A DNA stretch of 64,000 bases from Paludifilum halophilum (GTDB taxonomy: Bacteria > Bacillota > Bacilli > Thermoactinomycetales > DSM-45169), in NCBI RefSeq assembly GCF_002245355.1, contig NZ_NOWF01000001.1, positions 62,001 to 126,000 of the forward strand, in the 5' to 3' direction. Position numbers and translations under genes: made by a program. The notes below the pieces were generated by a model. The model saw nothing but the letters and a program-made list of their open reading frames with translations, had not been told where the DNA came from and made no database searches. Positions 1 to 8,620 of this stretch are shown here, one piece after another (the stretch's first letter is position 1; each line of letters begins with the position of its first letter).

Positions 1-2
1 CG

Positions 3-623
3 ATTTATCGGGGGAATGAAAAAAAGCCGATGGCGGCATTGATGATTAATGTGGCCTGGGGGACGGAACACCTGCCGGGTTTACTCGATATTCTGAAGCG
101 GGAAGGGATTTCCGCCACCTTTTTTTTGGACGGGTCCTGGTTGAAAAAGCATCCTGAAATGGCGGAGGAGCTCCGGCGACAAGGACATGAGGTGGGGAAT
201 CACGCCTATTCCCATCCGCTGATGAGTCGGATTTCCCGAGAACGCATCCGCACCGAAATTCAAAGAACGGAGGCGCTGATTCAACAGTCGACCGGGGATC
301 ATTCCCGCTTTTTCGCTCCCCCGGCCGGGGATTTTAACCAGAACGTCCTAGATGAAGCCCGGCATTTGGGCATGAAGACGGTTCTGTGGACAGTGGACAC
401 CGTTGATTGGAAGAAGAGTTCAAGTCCGGAGTGGATGACGGCACGGGTGAAAAAAGGAGTCGGGCGAGGTTCCCTCATTTTGATGCACCCGACGGATCGG
501 ACGGTAAAGGCTCTTCCCAAAATTATAAGCACGGTGAAGAATAAAGGAATAAAATTGGGAACCGTAAATCAAGTCCTTTCTTCAAAACGGGTGGAAAGTG
601 TTGAGCCGATGGATGCGTTTTGA
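3..623 (+). CDS. ylxY: YlxY-like polysaccharide deacetylase-family protein (5' truncated)
   Basis: The reading frame is open to the left edge, so the start lies outside the window and 206 residues remain. It is the C-terminal NodB-type domain of the sporulation-associated YlxY/PdaB group. The His motif (GNHAYSHP) is present, as are the later DTVDW and LILMHPT segments. The canonical first motif TFDDG is replaced by INVAWG, which removes the catalytic and metal-binding aspartates, and the RxPxG motif reads FAPPAG. Activity as a classical metal-dependent deacetylase is therefore doubtful. Position just ahead of mlpA matches B. subtilis ylxY downstream of pnpA. Confidence 0.85.
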   Translation: MYRGNEKKPMAALMINVAWGTEHLPGLLDILKREGISATFFLDGSWLKKHPEMAEELRRQGHEVGNHAYSHPLMSRISRERIRTEIQRTEALIQQSTGDHSRFFAPPAGDFNQNVLDEARHLGMKTVLWTVDTVDWKKSSSPEWMTARVKKGVGRGSLILMHPTDRTVKALPKIISTVKNKGIKLGTVNQVLSSKRVESVEPMDAF

Positions 624-691
624 TATAGTGGGGATACTTCACGGAAAATACTTACAGAATGTTTGCGGGATAAGGAGGAACAGGGGACCCA

Positions 692-1948
692 TTGATTGCT
701 AAACATACTTTATCCAATGGGGTTCGCGTCGTAGCGGAAAAAATGCCGCATGTGAGATCTGTCGCCTTCGGGCTGTGGATCGGCACGGGTTCCCGAAACG
801 AGACACCGGAGAACAACGGCATATCCCATTTTTTAGAGCACATGATGTTTAAAGGAACCGACCGCCGAACGACCAAGGAATTGGCGGAAACCTTTGACGA
901 AATCGGGGGGCAGGTGAATGCCTTTACTTCGAAGGAGATGACCTGCTACTACGCCAAAGTGTTGGACCAGCACCTTCATGTGGCGATGGATGTGCTGTCC
1001 GATATGTTTTTTTATTCCACATTGGCAGAGGAAGAGATCGCCAAGGAGCGAAAGGTCATTGTGGAAGAGATTCGGATGGTGGAGGACACTCCCGACGATA
1101 TTGTCCATGATTGGCTGTCCCTTGCGGCCATGCAGGAGCATTCCCTCGGCCTTCCGGTTCTGGGCGGTGTGGAGACCGTCAATGGATTCAACCGTACCAG
1201 GCTGATCGAATACCGAAGGAAGCAATACCAGCCGCAGCAGCTGGTGATCGCTCTGGCCGGCAATCTTCCTGACGATTATCTGGAACAGTTGGAGCAGCGC
1301 TTCAACGGTTTCGAGGGGGAAGGTTTTTCGGCGAAGAAGGAGCCCCCGCCGTATACCGGGGATTGGATCGCCAAGAAAAAACCGATCGAGCAGACGCATC
1401 TGTGCTTGGGATTGCCGGGGTTATCGATCGGCGATTCGGGAATTTATGCTCTGATCTTGTTAAACAATCTTCTGGGAGGCAATATGAGCTCCCGCCTGTT
1501 CCAGGAAGTGCGGGAGGAACGTGGACTGGCCTATTCGGTCTTTTCCTATCACAGTGCTTACAGTGACAGCGGATTATTTACGATTTATGCCGGAACGGCT
1601 CCCGGTCAGGAAAATGAAGTGATCGAAGTCATGATCCGTGAATTGGACGAGCTTCGGCAACACGGGGTGACGGATGCGGAATTGCAGAAAGGAAAGGAAC
1701 AGTTGAAAGGCAGTTTAATGATGAGCCTGGAGAGCACCGAGAACCGGATGGGCCGCTTGGGCAAAAATGAACTCCTGTTAAGGGAGCATCCGTCTCTGGA
1801 TGAAGTGGTGCGGAAAATCGAAGGACTGTCCCGGGAGGACATCTTGAACACGGCCCGCCGGGTCTTTTCCAACCCTCTGGCCTTATCGGTCATTTCTCCG
1901 GACGGTGGGGTTCCTTCCGCTTATAGGAGGGATGCACTTGTCTTATAA
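692..1948 (+). CDS. mlpA: M16 family zinc protease MlpA
   Basis: A 418-residue M16 (pitrilysin/processing-peptidase) protein of the usual family length. The inverted zinc motif HFLEH lies at residues 46-50, with the downstream glutamate region [10 protein letters not shown]. Start is TTG at 692; AAGGAGG at 672-678 is the nearest strong ribosome site although its spacing is long (13 nt). Family members are cytoplasmic zinc proteases; B. subtilis MlpA (YmxG) occupies the same place between ylxY and ymxH. The 3' end overlaps dut by 11 nt, suggesting translational coupling. Confidence 0.95.
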   Translation: MIAKHTLSNGVRVVAEKMPHVRSVAFGLWIGTGSRNETPENNGISHFLEHMMFKGTDRRTTKELAETFDEIGGQVNAFTSKEMTCYYAKVLDQHLHVAMDVLSDMFFYSTLAEEEIAKERKVIVEEIRMVEDTPDDIVHDWLSLAAMQEHSLGLPVLGGVETVNGFNRTRLIEYRRKQYQPQQLVIALAGNLPDDYLEQLEQRFNGFEGEGFSAKKEPPPYTGDWIAKKKPIEQTHLCLGLPGLSIGDSGIYALILLNNLLGGNMSSRLFQEVREERGLAYSVFSYHSAYSDSGLFTIYAGTAPGQENEVIEVMIRELDELRQHGVTDAELQKGKEQLKGSLMMSLESTENRMGRLGKNELLLREHPSLDEVVRKIEGLSREDILNTARRVFSNPLALSVISPDGGVPSAYRRDALVL

Positions 1949-2384
1949 TGTGAGGATTCGACCATGGCCTGGAAACGAAGATTTGCCGTTACCTGAGAAG
2001 ATGTCGGAGGGGGCCAGCGGATATGATTTGTTGGCAGCGGTGGAGGAAGAGATTGAGCTGAATCCGGGAGACTGGACACTTGTTCCCACGGGGATTGCGA
2101 TCGAGATGCCGAAGGGCTTGGAAGCCCAGATACGTCCACGCAGCGGCTTGGCCCTGAAGCACGGTGTTACATTGCTTAATTCACCGGGTACCATTGATGC
2201 CGATTACCGCGGGCAAATCTCTGTTATTTTACACAATCTGGGGAAGGAGTCCTTTACCGTTTGCCGCGGGGAACGGATTGCTCAAATGGTGTTTCAGACG
2301 GTGCCTGACATCCGCTTAACTATCGCGGAGGATCTATCGACGACCCGTCGCGGTGAGGGTGGATTCGGGCATACCGGTAAATAA
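1938..2384 (+). CDS. dut: dUTP diphosphatase (dUTPase)
   Basis: Trimeric-type dUTPase, which hydrolyses dUTP to dUMP and pyrophosphate to keep uracil out of DNA and supply dTMP synthesis. All five signature motifs are visible in order: [39 protein letters not shown] and the C-terminal [10 protein letters not shown] arm. TTG at 1938 is preferred because AGGAGGG at 1925-1931 sits 6 nt before it; the ATG at 1932 would abut the ribosome site. The product is 148 residues, normal for the family. It overlaps the mlpA stop region and leads into the Spo0E-like gene. Confidence 0.93.
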   Translation: MSYNVRIRPWPGNEDLPLPEKMSEGASGYDLLAAVEEEIELNPGDWTLVPTGIAIEMPKGLEAQIRPRSGLALKHGVTLLNSPGTIDADYRGQISVILHNLGKESFTVCRGERIAQMVFQTVPDIRLTIAEDLSTTRRGEGGFGHTGK

Positions 2385-2403
2385 CGACAGCGGAGGGGAA
2401 GCG

Positions 2404-2586
2404 GTGAGTTCCACGCGAATCAAACGATTGGAACAGGAAGTCGAGCACTTGCGAACGGCTCTGTATCAAGCTGTGGCGGGGAGCGAGACCCGTTTGTCCC
2501 ACTCCGCCGTCCTGCCCATCAGTCAGAAGTTGGACGACCTGATCAATCAATATTACGAAGAAGAAAAAAAGAAACGGGAATCCTAG
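2404..2586 (+). CDS. Spo0E-like aspartyl-phosphate phosphatase
   Basis: A 60-residue protein of two predicted helices. The second helix carries SQKLDDLI (Ser40-Ile47), matching the SQELDxLI signature of Spo0E-type phosphatases, which dephosphorylate the sporulation regulator Spo0A-P. Length and helix-loop-helix layout fit the family. GTG at 2404 is chosen because GGAGGGG at 2392-2398 precedes it by 5 nt; an upstream ATG at 2353 lies inside dut and has no ribosome site. It follows dut by 19 nt and ends in a strong terminator, so it looks co-transcribed with mlpA-dut. The assignment rests on this short motif. Confidence 0.7.
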   Translation: MSSTRIKRLEQEVEHLRTALYQAVAGSETRLSHSAVLPISQKLDDLINQYYEEEKKKRES

Positions 2587-2612
2587 CGCCTCCCCTGAGG
2601 AGGCGCTTTTTA
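2585..2612 (+). terminator. Rho-independent terminator after Spo0E-like gene
   Basis: Nine-base perfect stem (2585-2593 with 2599-2607), five-base loop, then a run of T. It closes the mlpA-dut-spo0E-like unit. Confidence 0.9.
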
Positions 2613-2697
2613 TAACCGGTTATTTCACACCAGCCATTGATGCCGACTGCGCCTGGAAATCGGCGCCCAGTGACTTCGGCGATTGACCAGACACACC

Positions 2698-2834
2698 CTA
2701 GAAGCCTTGTGATTTAGCACGTCCTTGGTGGGTCGGGGTGGGGTTCCACACTCCGTTTCGTTGTTCTGACGAGCCAAAGGCACTCCGTGTGGAACCCACC
2801 CTCCCGAAGACGGACTTTTTCACAACGCTTCTAG
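2698..2834. repeat. MITE-like long inverted-repeat element
   Basis: Terminal arms CTAGAAGCCTTGTGA (2698-2712) and TCACAACGCTTCTAG (2820-2834) are complementary at 14 of 15 positions. Inside them GGTTCCACAC (about 2742-2751) pairs with GTGTGGAACC. The whole 137 bp can fold into one imperfect hairpin with a central loop. There is no open frame and no visible target-site duplication. It sits in the 476-nt gap between the Spo0E-like gene and ymxH and is not repeated elsewhere in the window. Confidence 0.6.
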
Positions 2835-2934
2835 CCGAAACTTTTTTACGTCATAACTTTGGTGATTTGATGATACATTCTCTAACAGTAGCCAGGGCGT
2901 GTCTGGTTATTCAGGTTTCTACGACCCATAGGGA

Positions 2935-3001
2935 GGGCCGGTGTGATCGGCGGAGATCCTTTGCGTTTTTTGCAAGAGATCGGAGAGGATCACACCGGCC
3001 C
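2935..3001. repeat. Perfect 14-bp inverted repeat upstream of ymxH
   Basis: GGGCCGGTGTGATC (2935-2948) and GATCACACCGGCCC (2988-3001) are exact reverse complements separated by 39 nt. Within the loop TTTGC and GCAA can pair as well. It lies about 60 nt before the ymxH start and has no T-run after it, so it is not a simple terminator. An RNA leader structure is the simplest reading. Confidence 0.7.
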
Positions 3002-3062
3002 GGGCACCAAGCTGGGGTTTATCAGACAGGCCCTTGGAAAAAACCACATGGGGGGATGGAAT

Positions 3063-3317
3063 ATGCGCTGGAGTGAATTCGCCGATAAGGAATTAATCGA
3101 TGTGGACGGCGGTGAGAAGATTGGAACGGCGGGACAGGCGGACCTCGTCATCGATGACCGCACGGGAAAGATCCGCTCCATGCTTTTACCTGTCGGTTCT
3201 TCCTGGTTCGGAAAAAAGCAGGGGGAAATCGAGATTTCCTGGCATCAAATCCGTAAGGTAGGTCCGGAGATGGTCATTGTGGAGTCTTCCGGAAAGGGCC
3301 GTTTGTATCAAAAATGA
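3063..3317 (+). CDS. ymxH: YmxH/YlmC-type PRC-barrel sporulation protein
   Basis: An 84-residue small beta-rich protein beginning MRWSEFADKELIDVDGGEKI, the typical opening of the YlmC/YmxH PRC-barrel family. The middle reads DDRTGKIRSMLLP and the end is VKVG-type beta strands. The family is widespread in endospore formers and its biochemical role is unknown. ATG 3063 is preferred because family proteins begin there; a weak GGGGGATGG lies about 8 nt upstream. Position between mlpA/dut and spoVF matches B. subtilis ymxH. The frame stays open upstream to 2943, but that stretch is a palindrome and is not protein-like. Confidence 0.88.
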   Translation: MRWSEFADKELIDVDGGEKIGTAGQADLVIDDRTGKIRSMLLPVGSSWFGKKQGEIEISWHQIRKVGPEMVIVESSGKGRLYQK

Positions 3318-3336
3318 GTCAATGAGAAAGGCGGTA

Positions 3337-3364
3337 ACCGTTTGTAAGTCCCCGACATATGATG
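3337..3364 (+). promoter_or_regulatory. Candidate sigma-K promoter of dpaAB
   Basis: AC at 3337-3338, a 17-nt spacer, then CATATGATG at 3356-3364, close to the sigma-K pattern AC-N16/17-CATAnnnTA (last base differs). spoVF is a mother-cell sigma-K operon in B. subtilis, so position and pattern agree. Confidence 0.5.
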
Positions 3365-3440
3365 CAACAGAAGAGAGACGATTTCTGCGTGAAGTTCCCG
3401 ATGGGAGAAGGATTCTCCAGGGAAAGGGGTCTTGTAGGGG

Positions 3441-4331
3441 ATGTTAACGGGAAAGCATGTCGCCTTCCTCGGCGGGGATGCCCGGCAGCTGGAAGTTATT
3501 AAAAGCTGTATCGAGTTGAACGCGAAGGTGAGCCTGATCGGATTTGAAAACCTGCAAAGTCCTTTTAGCGGGGCGAGTAAACGTGACTTAAACAGGGATC
3601 TCTTAAAGACAGTGGATCTGTTGATTCTACCGATTATGGGGGCCGATGACGAGGGAAAGGTAGACAGTGTCTTCACAACGGAGAAAATTGTGCTGACCGG
3701 GGAGCACATCCGTTCCCTTCCCGCCGGGGCTGTCGTTTACACAGGCATTGCGAAATCATATCTTAAAAATCTTTGCGATGAAAATGCTGTTCGGTTCATC
3801 GAGCTTTTAAAGCGGGATGATGTCGCCATCTACAATTCGATTCCGACGGTGGAAGGAGCCGTTATGATGGCGATTCAGCACACAGACATTACGATCCACG
3901 GCTCCACCTGTACCGTGTTGGGGCTGGGCCGGGTCGGAATGACTCTGGCTCGCACACTTTATGCCCTGGGAGCTCGGGTTCGTGCGGGCGTACACCGTGC
4001 CGATCATTATGCCCGGGCCGTCGAAATGGGTTTGGAACCTTTTTTTACCGAGGAACTGCCCCGTCAGGTGCAAGATGTGGATCTTCTGTGTAATACGGTT
4101 CCTGCACCGGTAGTGACTGATAAGGTTTTGTCACGGATGCCCCACAGTGCTGTCATTATCGATCTGGCATCCAAACCGGGAGGCGTCGACTTCCGATTTG
4201 CCGAAAAACGGGGGATTAAAGCGATACTGGCCCCCAGTTTGCCTGGCATTGTGGCTTCCAAAACGGCCGGGCGGATTCTGGCGCAGACGATTACCCGTCT
4301 GTTGGCTGAAGAAACCGGGGAAAAGGGGTGA
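3441..4331 (+). CDS. dpaA: Dipicolinate synthase subunit A
   Basis: A 296-residue SpoVFA. With DpaB it converts the DapA product, a dihydrodipicolinate precursor, to dipicolinic acid, which is loaded with calcium into the spore core. An N-terminal segment (VAFLGGDARQ) precedes a Rossmann NAD(P)-binding domain with GLGRVG near residues 158-163, and a conserved LPGIVASKTAG lies close to the C terminus. The start ATG 3441 has GGGG close by and GAAAGGGG further up. dpaB follows after 5 nt, so the two are translated together. Mother-cell expression during late sporulation is expected. Confidence 0.95.
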   Translation: MLTGKHVAFLGGDARQLEVIKSCIELNAKVSLIGFENLQSPFSGASKRDLNRDLLKTVDLLILPIMGADDEGKVDSVFTTEKIVLTGEHIRSLPAGAVVYTGIAKSYLKNLCDENAVRFIELLKRDDVAIYNSIPTVEGAVMMAIQHTDITIHGSTCTVLGLGRVGMTLARTLYALGARVRAGVHRADHYARAVEMGLEPFFTEELPRQVQDVDLLCNTVPAPVVTDKVLSRMPHSAVIIDLASKPGGVDFRFAEKRGIKAILAPSLPGIVASKTAGRILAQTITRLLAEETGEKG

Positions 4332-4336
4332 GCCGG

Positions 4337-4939
4337 ATGAACCTTACAGGAAAGACGATCGGCTTTGGTCTGACGGGATCGCATTGTACTCACGATGAAG
4401 TGTTGCCGCAGATGGAGAGGCTGGTCGAATCGGGAGCCCGTGTCATTCCAGTGGTATCCCATACAGTAAAGACGGTGGACAGTCGATTCGGAGAGGCAAA
4501 GGAATGGTTGAAAAAAATCCGGGAAATTACCGGAGAAGAGATTCTATCAACCATACCGGAAGCGGAGCCGATCGGTCCCAAAAAATTGTTGGATTGCATG
4601 CTGATCGCTCCCTGTACCGGAAACAGCCTGGCCCGCTTGGCCAACGCGATGACAGACAGTCCGGTGATGATGGCTGCCAAGGCGCAAATGCGTAACCAAC
4701 GCCCGGTAGTGGTTGCTATCTCCACGAATGACGCTCTCGGATTGAATGCGGCGAACCTGGCAAAGTTATTGCCAGTCGAAAATATTTATTTTGTTCCCTT
4801 TGGTCAGGATAACCCCCCAACCAAGCCCAACTCATTGGTGGCGCGGATGGAGCTGATTCCCGAAGCGTGCCAGGCAGCGATGGAAGGATATCAAATCCAG
4901 CCTTTAATAGTTGAAAAATATCGCGACTTGACCTCATAA
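4337..4939 (+). CDS. dpaB: Dipicolinate synthase subunit B (flavoprotein)
   Basis: A 200-residue SpoVFB of the flavoprotein (HFCD) fold, starting MNLTGKTIGFGLTGSHCTHD and containing the LIAPCTGNSLARLAN segment typical of FMN-binding members. It forms the dipicolinate synthase with DpaA. ATG 4337 is chosen because AAAGGGGTG at 4322-4330 lies a good distance before it; the GTG at 4328 would be inside that site. The gap after it (4940-5043) holds a weak hairpin before asd, so spoVF and the DAP genes may be partly separate units. Confidence 0.95.
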   Translation: MNLTGKTIGFGLTGSHCTHDEVLPQMERLVESGARVIPVVSHTVKTVDSRFGEAKEWLKKIREITGEEILSTIPEAEPIGPKKLLDCMLIAPCTGNSLARLANAMTDSPVMMAAKAQMRNQRPVVVAISTNDALGLNAANLAKLLPVENIYFVPFGQDNPPTKPNSLVARMELIPEACQAAMEGYQIQPLIVEKYRDLTS

Positions 4940-4978
4940 TAGATAAAGATGTTGCTAAAAACGGCATAAAAGTTGCGA

Positions 4979-5014
4979 GGCCTTCCCACGGATGAGAAGG
5001 CCCTGTGCTTTTTT
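4979..5014 (+). terminator. Weak hairpin between dpaB and asd
   Basis: GGCCTTC (4979-4985) pairs with GAAGGCC (4996-5002), and a T-run follows only after 6 nt. It could be an inefficient terminator that lets some transcription reach asd. Confidence 0.4.
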
Positions 5015-5043
5015 GCCAAGCTTGGATAGGGGGAAATTCATTG

Positions 5044-6084
5044 ATGCCATCACGTGAAGTGACAGTAGCCGTCCTTGGAGCGACAGGTGCTGTCGGGGAA
5101 CAAATTCTACGAAACTTGGAAGAACGTTCGATTCCGATTAAGGAGCTGCGATTGCTTGCGTCCGCTCGTTCCGCCGGAAAGAAAGTGCGTTTCAAAGGTG
5201 AAGAAGTAGAAGTGCAAGAGGCCACCCCGGAATCCTTTGAGGGTGTGGATATTGCTTTGTTCAGCGCGGGAGGCGGCGTCAGCGAGAAATTTGCTCCGGA
5301 AGCCGTCAAGCGTGGTGCTGTTGTTGTCGATAATACCAACGCTTTCCGAATGGATCCGGAAGTTCCCCTGGTTGTGCCGGAAGTGAACGGAGATCAGATT
5401 CGGCACCATAAAGGAATTATCGCCAACCCCAACTGCTCCACCATTCAGATGGTGGTGGCGTTGAAACCGCTCTTCGATCGGTTCGGATTCGACCGGGTCA
5501 TCGTTTCTACCTATCAGGCGGTTTCCGGATCCGGAGCTCAGGCCATGGAGGAGTTGACTGAACAATCCCGGGCGGCTTTGGAAGGGAGACAAGGGCCGCG
5601 GGAAATCATGCCCGTCGGCAAACTGTCGAAGCATTATCCCATTGCTTTTAACACGATTCCCCAGTGCGATGTCGCTCAGGATAACGGTTACACCCTGGAA
5701 GAGATGAAAATGATCCGGGAGACAAAAAAGATTTTTGATGACGAATCCATCGGAGTGACTGCCACCTGTGTCCGGGTTCCCGTCTTTCGGGGGCACAGTG
5801 AATCGGTCTATGTGGAACTGAAAGAGGAGTTCGACCTAGCGGAAGTGCGCCAAATTTTAAAAGAAGGCGAAGGAATCATTCTACAGGATGATATCGCCAA
5901 TCAGGAATATCCGATGCCCCTGGACACCTCCGGTCGCGACGAGGTCTTCGTGGGCCGGGTTCGAAAAGATACGGTAAATTCCCGTGGTCTCAACTTATGG
6001 GTCGTGTCGGATAACCTCCTGAAGGGGGCAGCGACCAACGCCGTACAAATCGCCGAAAAACTCGTATCACAAGACAGTCAGTAG
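5044..6084 (+). CDS. asd: Aspartate-semialdehyde dehydrogenase
   Basis: Reduces aspartyl phosphate to aspartate semialdehyde, the branch point to lysine/DAP, threonine and methionine. The NADP-binding motif GATGAVG is near the N terminus. The active-site cysteine is in NPNCSTIQ, and QAVSGSGAQAM follows. At 346 residues the length is normal. ATG 5044 has AGGGGGAA 8 nt upstream (5028-5035); an in-frame TTG sits just before it at 5041. It is followed 18 nt later by dapG, and the order asd-dapG-dapA matches the B. subtilis spoVF operon. Confidence 0.97.
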   Translation: MPSREVTVAVLGATGAVGEQILRNLEERSIPIKELRLLASARSAGKKVRFKGEEVEVQEATPESFEGVDIALFSAGGGVSEKFAPEAVKRGAVVVDNTNAFRMDPEVPLVVPEVNGDQIRHHKGIIANPNCSTIQMVVALKPLFDRFGFDRVIVSTYQAVSGSGAQAMEELTEQSRAALEGRQGPREIMPVGKLSKHYPIAFNTIPQCDVAQDNGYTLEEMKMIRETKKIFDDESIGVTATCVRVPVFRGHSESVYVELKEEFDLAEVRQILKEGEGIILQDDIANQEYPMPLDTSGRDEVFVGRVRKDTVNSRGLNLWVVSDNLLKGAATNAVQIAEKLVSQDSQ

Positions 6085-6102
6085 AAGGGGATTTTTATCG
6101 CA

Positions 6103-7332
6103 ATGAGAATTCGGGTGCAAAAATTTGGAGGAACATCGGTCGCTACGCCGGAGTCGCGTTCCAGGGTGATTCACCACATCCGCGAAGCGGTGGATCAGGG
6201 GTTTAGCCTTGTTGTGGTTGTCTCGGCCATGGGCAGAAAAGGGGATCCTTACGCAACGGACACCTTCCTGGATTGGATCGGGCAAAACGGGAGTTCACTT
6301 TCCCCCAGGGAGCAGGATCTCCTCCTGAGCTGCGGGGAGATCATCTCCGCTTCCACCCTATCCAGCCTGCTCAATCAGGAAGGGGTGGCCAACTCGGTTC
6401 TGACCGGGGGGCAGGCAGGTATTATCACCAACGATCAATTTAATAATGCGCAGATTATGACGATCAATCCGTCCCGAGTGAAAGAAGAGTTGCAACAAGG
6501 TAAAGTAGTGGTTCTCGCTGGCTTTCAGGGACGTACCGCCGATGGTGATGTGACTACTCTGGGCCGTGGCGGAAGCGATACAACAGCCACCGCCTTGGGG
6601 GTTTCCCTGGAAGCGGAATCGGTGGATATTTTCACTGACGTAGAGGGAATCATGACTGCTGATCCCCGTATTGTGGAGGATGCCTCCCATTTGGAAACCG
6701 TCACCTATTCGGAGATTTGTAACTTGGCCTTTCAAGGGGCCAAAGTGATCCATCCGAGGGCGGTGGAGCTGGCGATGCAGACCAATGTTCCGATCCGGGT
6801 TCGTTCCACTCATTCCGATCACCCCGGAACCTTGGTAACCAGTACCCACGAAGTGAATGGAGTGGCCGGGGAAGTGAGTGACCGGCTGATTACCGGAATC
6901 ACTCAAATGCCCAATGTTACACAGATCAAAGTACGCTCCGGGGAAGGGCAATACGATCTGCAGCACCGCGTTTTCAAGGCAATGGCCGAGCACGGGATCA
7001 GCGTCGATCTGATCAATATCAATCCCAGCGGCGTCGCTTATACCGTCTACGATCATGTGGCCGACGAAGCAGAAGAGATCCTTGACTCGATGAATCTGAA
7101 GGCGGAACTTTATCGCCAATGCGCAAAAGTATCCGTGGTAGGTGCGGGAATCGCCGGAGTTCCCGGAGTGATGTCCAAAATTACCGAAGCCTTGACTGAA
7201 GAGGACGTCCGGATTCTCCAATCCGCCGACTCACACACCACGATCTGGGCCTTGGTCAGAGGAGAGGACATGGTTAAGGCGGTTCGTGCATTGCATAAAA
7301 AATTCGATCTCCACAAAATCCACGTGCAATAA
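6103..7332 (+). CDS. dapG: Aspartate kinase (DapG type)
   Basis: A 409-residue aspartokinase that phosphorylates aspartate at the head of the aspartate family pathway. The kinase signature VQKFGGTSV is at residues 5-13 and GRGGSDTTA lies mid-protein. Tandem ACT-type regulatory segments follow from about residue 265. By position this is the DAP-sensitive isozyme dapG of B. subtilis, but which metabolite inhibits it cannot be read from the sequence. AAGGGGA lies 11 nt before ATG 6103. Confidence 0.95.
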   Translation: MRIRVQKFGGTSVATPESRSRVIHHIREAVDQGFSLVVVVSAMGRKGDPYATDTFLDWIGQNGSSLSPREQDLLLSCGEIISASTLSSLLNQEGVANSVLTGGQAGIITNDQFNNAQIMTINPSRVKEELQQGKVVVLAGFQGRTADGDVTTLGRGGSDTTATALGVSLEAESVDIFTDVEGIMTADPRIVEDASHLETVTYSEICNLAFQGAKVIHPRAVELAMQTNVPIRVRSTHSDHPGTLVTSTHEVNGVAGEVSDRLITGITQMPNVTQIKVRSGEGQYDLQHRVFKAMAEHGISVDLININPSGVAYTVYDHVADEAEEILDSMNLKAELYRQCAKVSVVGAGIAGVPGVMSKITEALTEEDVRILQSADSHTTIWALVRGEDMVKAVRALHKKFDLHKIHVQ

Positions 7333-7402
7333 AAGAGGGCCGGGGTGCGGCAGCCCGGTGCATCCCATCGATGAAGCCCGTCACAGCACTGGATCCACTT
7401 TC

Positions 7403-7440
7403 GGACTCCCGCCTTCCCGCCAAGGAGAAGGTGGGGGTCC
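7403..7440 (+). other. Strong intercistronic hairpin between dapG and dapA
   Basis: A 14-bp stem (7403-7416 with 7427-7440) containing two G-U pairs and a 10-nt loop. No T-run follows, so it is not a standard terminator. It sits in the 178-nt gap between dapG and dapA and could stabilise or process the polycistronic mRNA, or weaken read-through. Confidence 0.6.
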
Positions 7441-7510
7441 AATTCTAAAAAGAACCCTTTCATCAAACTCGTTTCATTCATTTAGATCGGGATTTTGGAG
7501 GGAAGACACC

Positions 7511-8395
7511 GTGAATTTTGGTAGACTTTTAACGGCAATGATAACGCCTCTGACCGAGAGCGGTGCGATCGATTGGCCCCGTGTTGCCGACTGCATGGAG
7601 CATTTGATTGCTACCGGCACCGAGTCCATCGTCGTGGCTGGGACGACCGGCGAATCGCCTACACTGACTCATCGGGAAAAATTGGAGCTGTGCCGATACG
7701 CGGTGCGGCAAGCCGACGGACGCGTAAAAATTATCGCCGGGACCGGTAACAACAATACGCAGGCTTCGGTGGAACTGACGGGCGAGGTGGCCTCTACCGG
7801 AGTGGACGGCGTCATGTTGGTGGTTCCCTATTACAATAAACCGACACAGGAAGGGTTGTACCAACACTTTAAAACGGTGGCCCAGTCGACATCCCTCCCC
7901 GTGATGCTGTACAATATCCCCGGCCGCAGCTCCGTCAACATGGACGTGGATACCATGGTCCGTCTGACGGACGAAGTGGGTAATATTACGATGATCAAGG
8001 AGTCCAGCGGAAATCTGGTTCAGGTTATGGACCTGGTTTCCCGAAAGCGGAAAGATGTCGCCGTTTACAGTGGGATGGACGAACTGATTGTCCCCTATCT
8101 GTCGGCGGGGGCGGACGGAGTGGTCAGTGTGGCCGGTCATTTGGCCGGTTCTTCCATCAAAGAGATGATAGAAGCTTTCATCCAGGGAGATGCCGGCAAA
8201 GCGGGAGAGATTCAGCGGAGATTGATTCCCCTGGTTCATGCACTGTTTATGACATCCAGTCCGGCACCGCTGAAATATGCCATGTCTCGTCTGGGTCTGT
8301 GCGAGGAACATGTCCGTTTGCCCATCGTTTCCCTGCATCAGGGGGAAAAGGATCAGGTGGACTATGTACTCCGTTCGCTTCAAATTTCCAGATAA
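7511..8395 (+). CDS. dapA: 4-hydroxy-tetrahydrodipicolinate synthase
   Basis: Condenses pyruvate with aspartate semialdehyde, the committed step to DAP and, in sporulation, to dipicolinate. The TIM-barrel signatures are GTTGESPTL (substrate carboxylate binding), YYNKPTQEG (catalytic Tyr) and IKESSG (Schiff-base Lys). GTG 7511 is selected by GGAGGGAA ending 6-7 nt upstream and gives 294 residues, the usual length; a longer open frame from 7286 has no homologous extension. A perfect terminator follows. Confidence 0.97.
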   Translation: MNFGRLLTAMITPLTESGAIDWPRVADCMEHLIATGTESIVVAGTTGESPTLTHREKLELCRYAVRQADGRVKIIAGTGNNNTQASVELTGEVASTGVDGVMLVVPYYNKPTQEGLYQHFKTVAQSTSLPVMLYNIPGRSSVNMDVDTMVRLTDEVGNITMIKESSGNLVQVMDLVSRKRKDVAVYSGMDELIVPYLSAGADGVVSVAGHLAGSSIKEMIEAFIQGDAGKAGEIQRRLIPLVHALFMTSSPAPLKYAMSRLGLCEEHVRLPIVSLHQGEKDQVDYVLRSLQISR

Positions 8396-8457
8396 TCGCC
8401 CCTCTCATAAAACTGAAAAAGGGACCCGACCGCCGAACGGCTTTTGGTCATCCTTTT

Positions 8458-8494
8458 GACAAACCCCCGTTATAAACGGGGGTTTGTCGTGTTT
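8458..8494 (+). terminator. Terminator after dapA
   Basis: Perfect 14-bp stem (8458-8471 with 8475-8488), 3-nt loop and a short T-rich tail. It ends the DAP operon. Confidence 0.9.
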
Positions 8495-8529
8495 TATCCG
8501 GGACTGGGAAGAATTTTAAGCACGGTTTC

Positions 8530-8559
8530 TTGCAAGCTTCTCAGACGATCGTGTATACT
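8530..8559 (+). promoter_or_regulatory. Sigma-A-type promoter of rnjB
   Basis: TTGCAA (8530-8535), 18-nt spacer, TATACT (8554-8559), about 60 nt before the gene. Confidence 0.65.
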
Positions 8560-8620
8560 AGTGATAAGTGACTTGTGCGGTTTTTGGGTGAACTACAATT
8601 GAATACAGGAGGAATTTTTT

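Noticed and set aside
2738-3076. 112-codon open frame upstream of ymxH
   Set aside because: It runs through the inverted-repeat element and palindrome, and has no ribosome site and unnatural composition.
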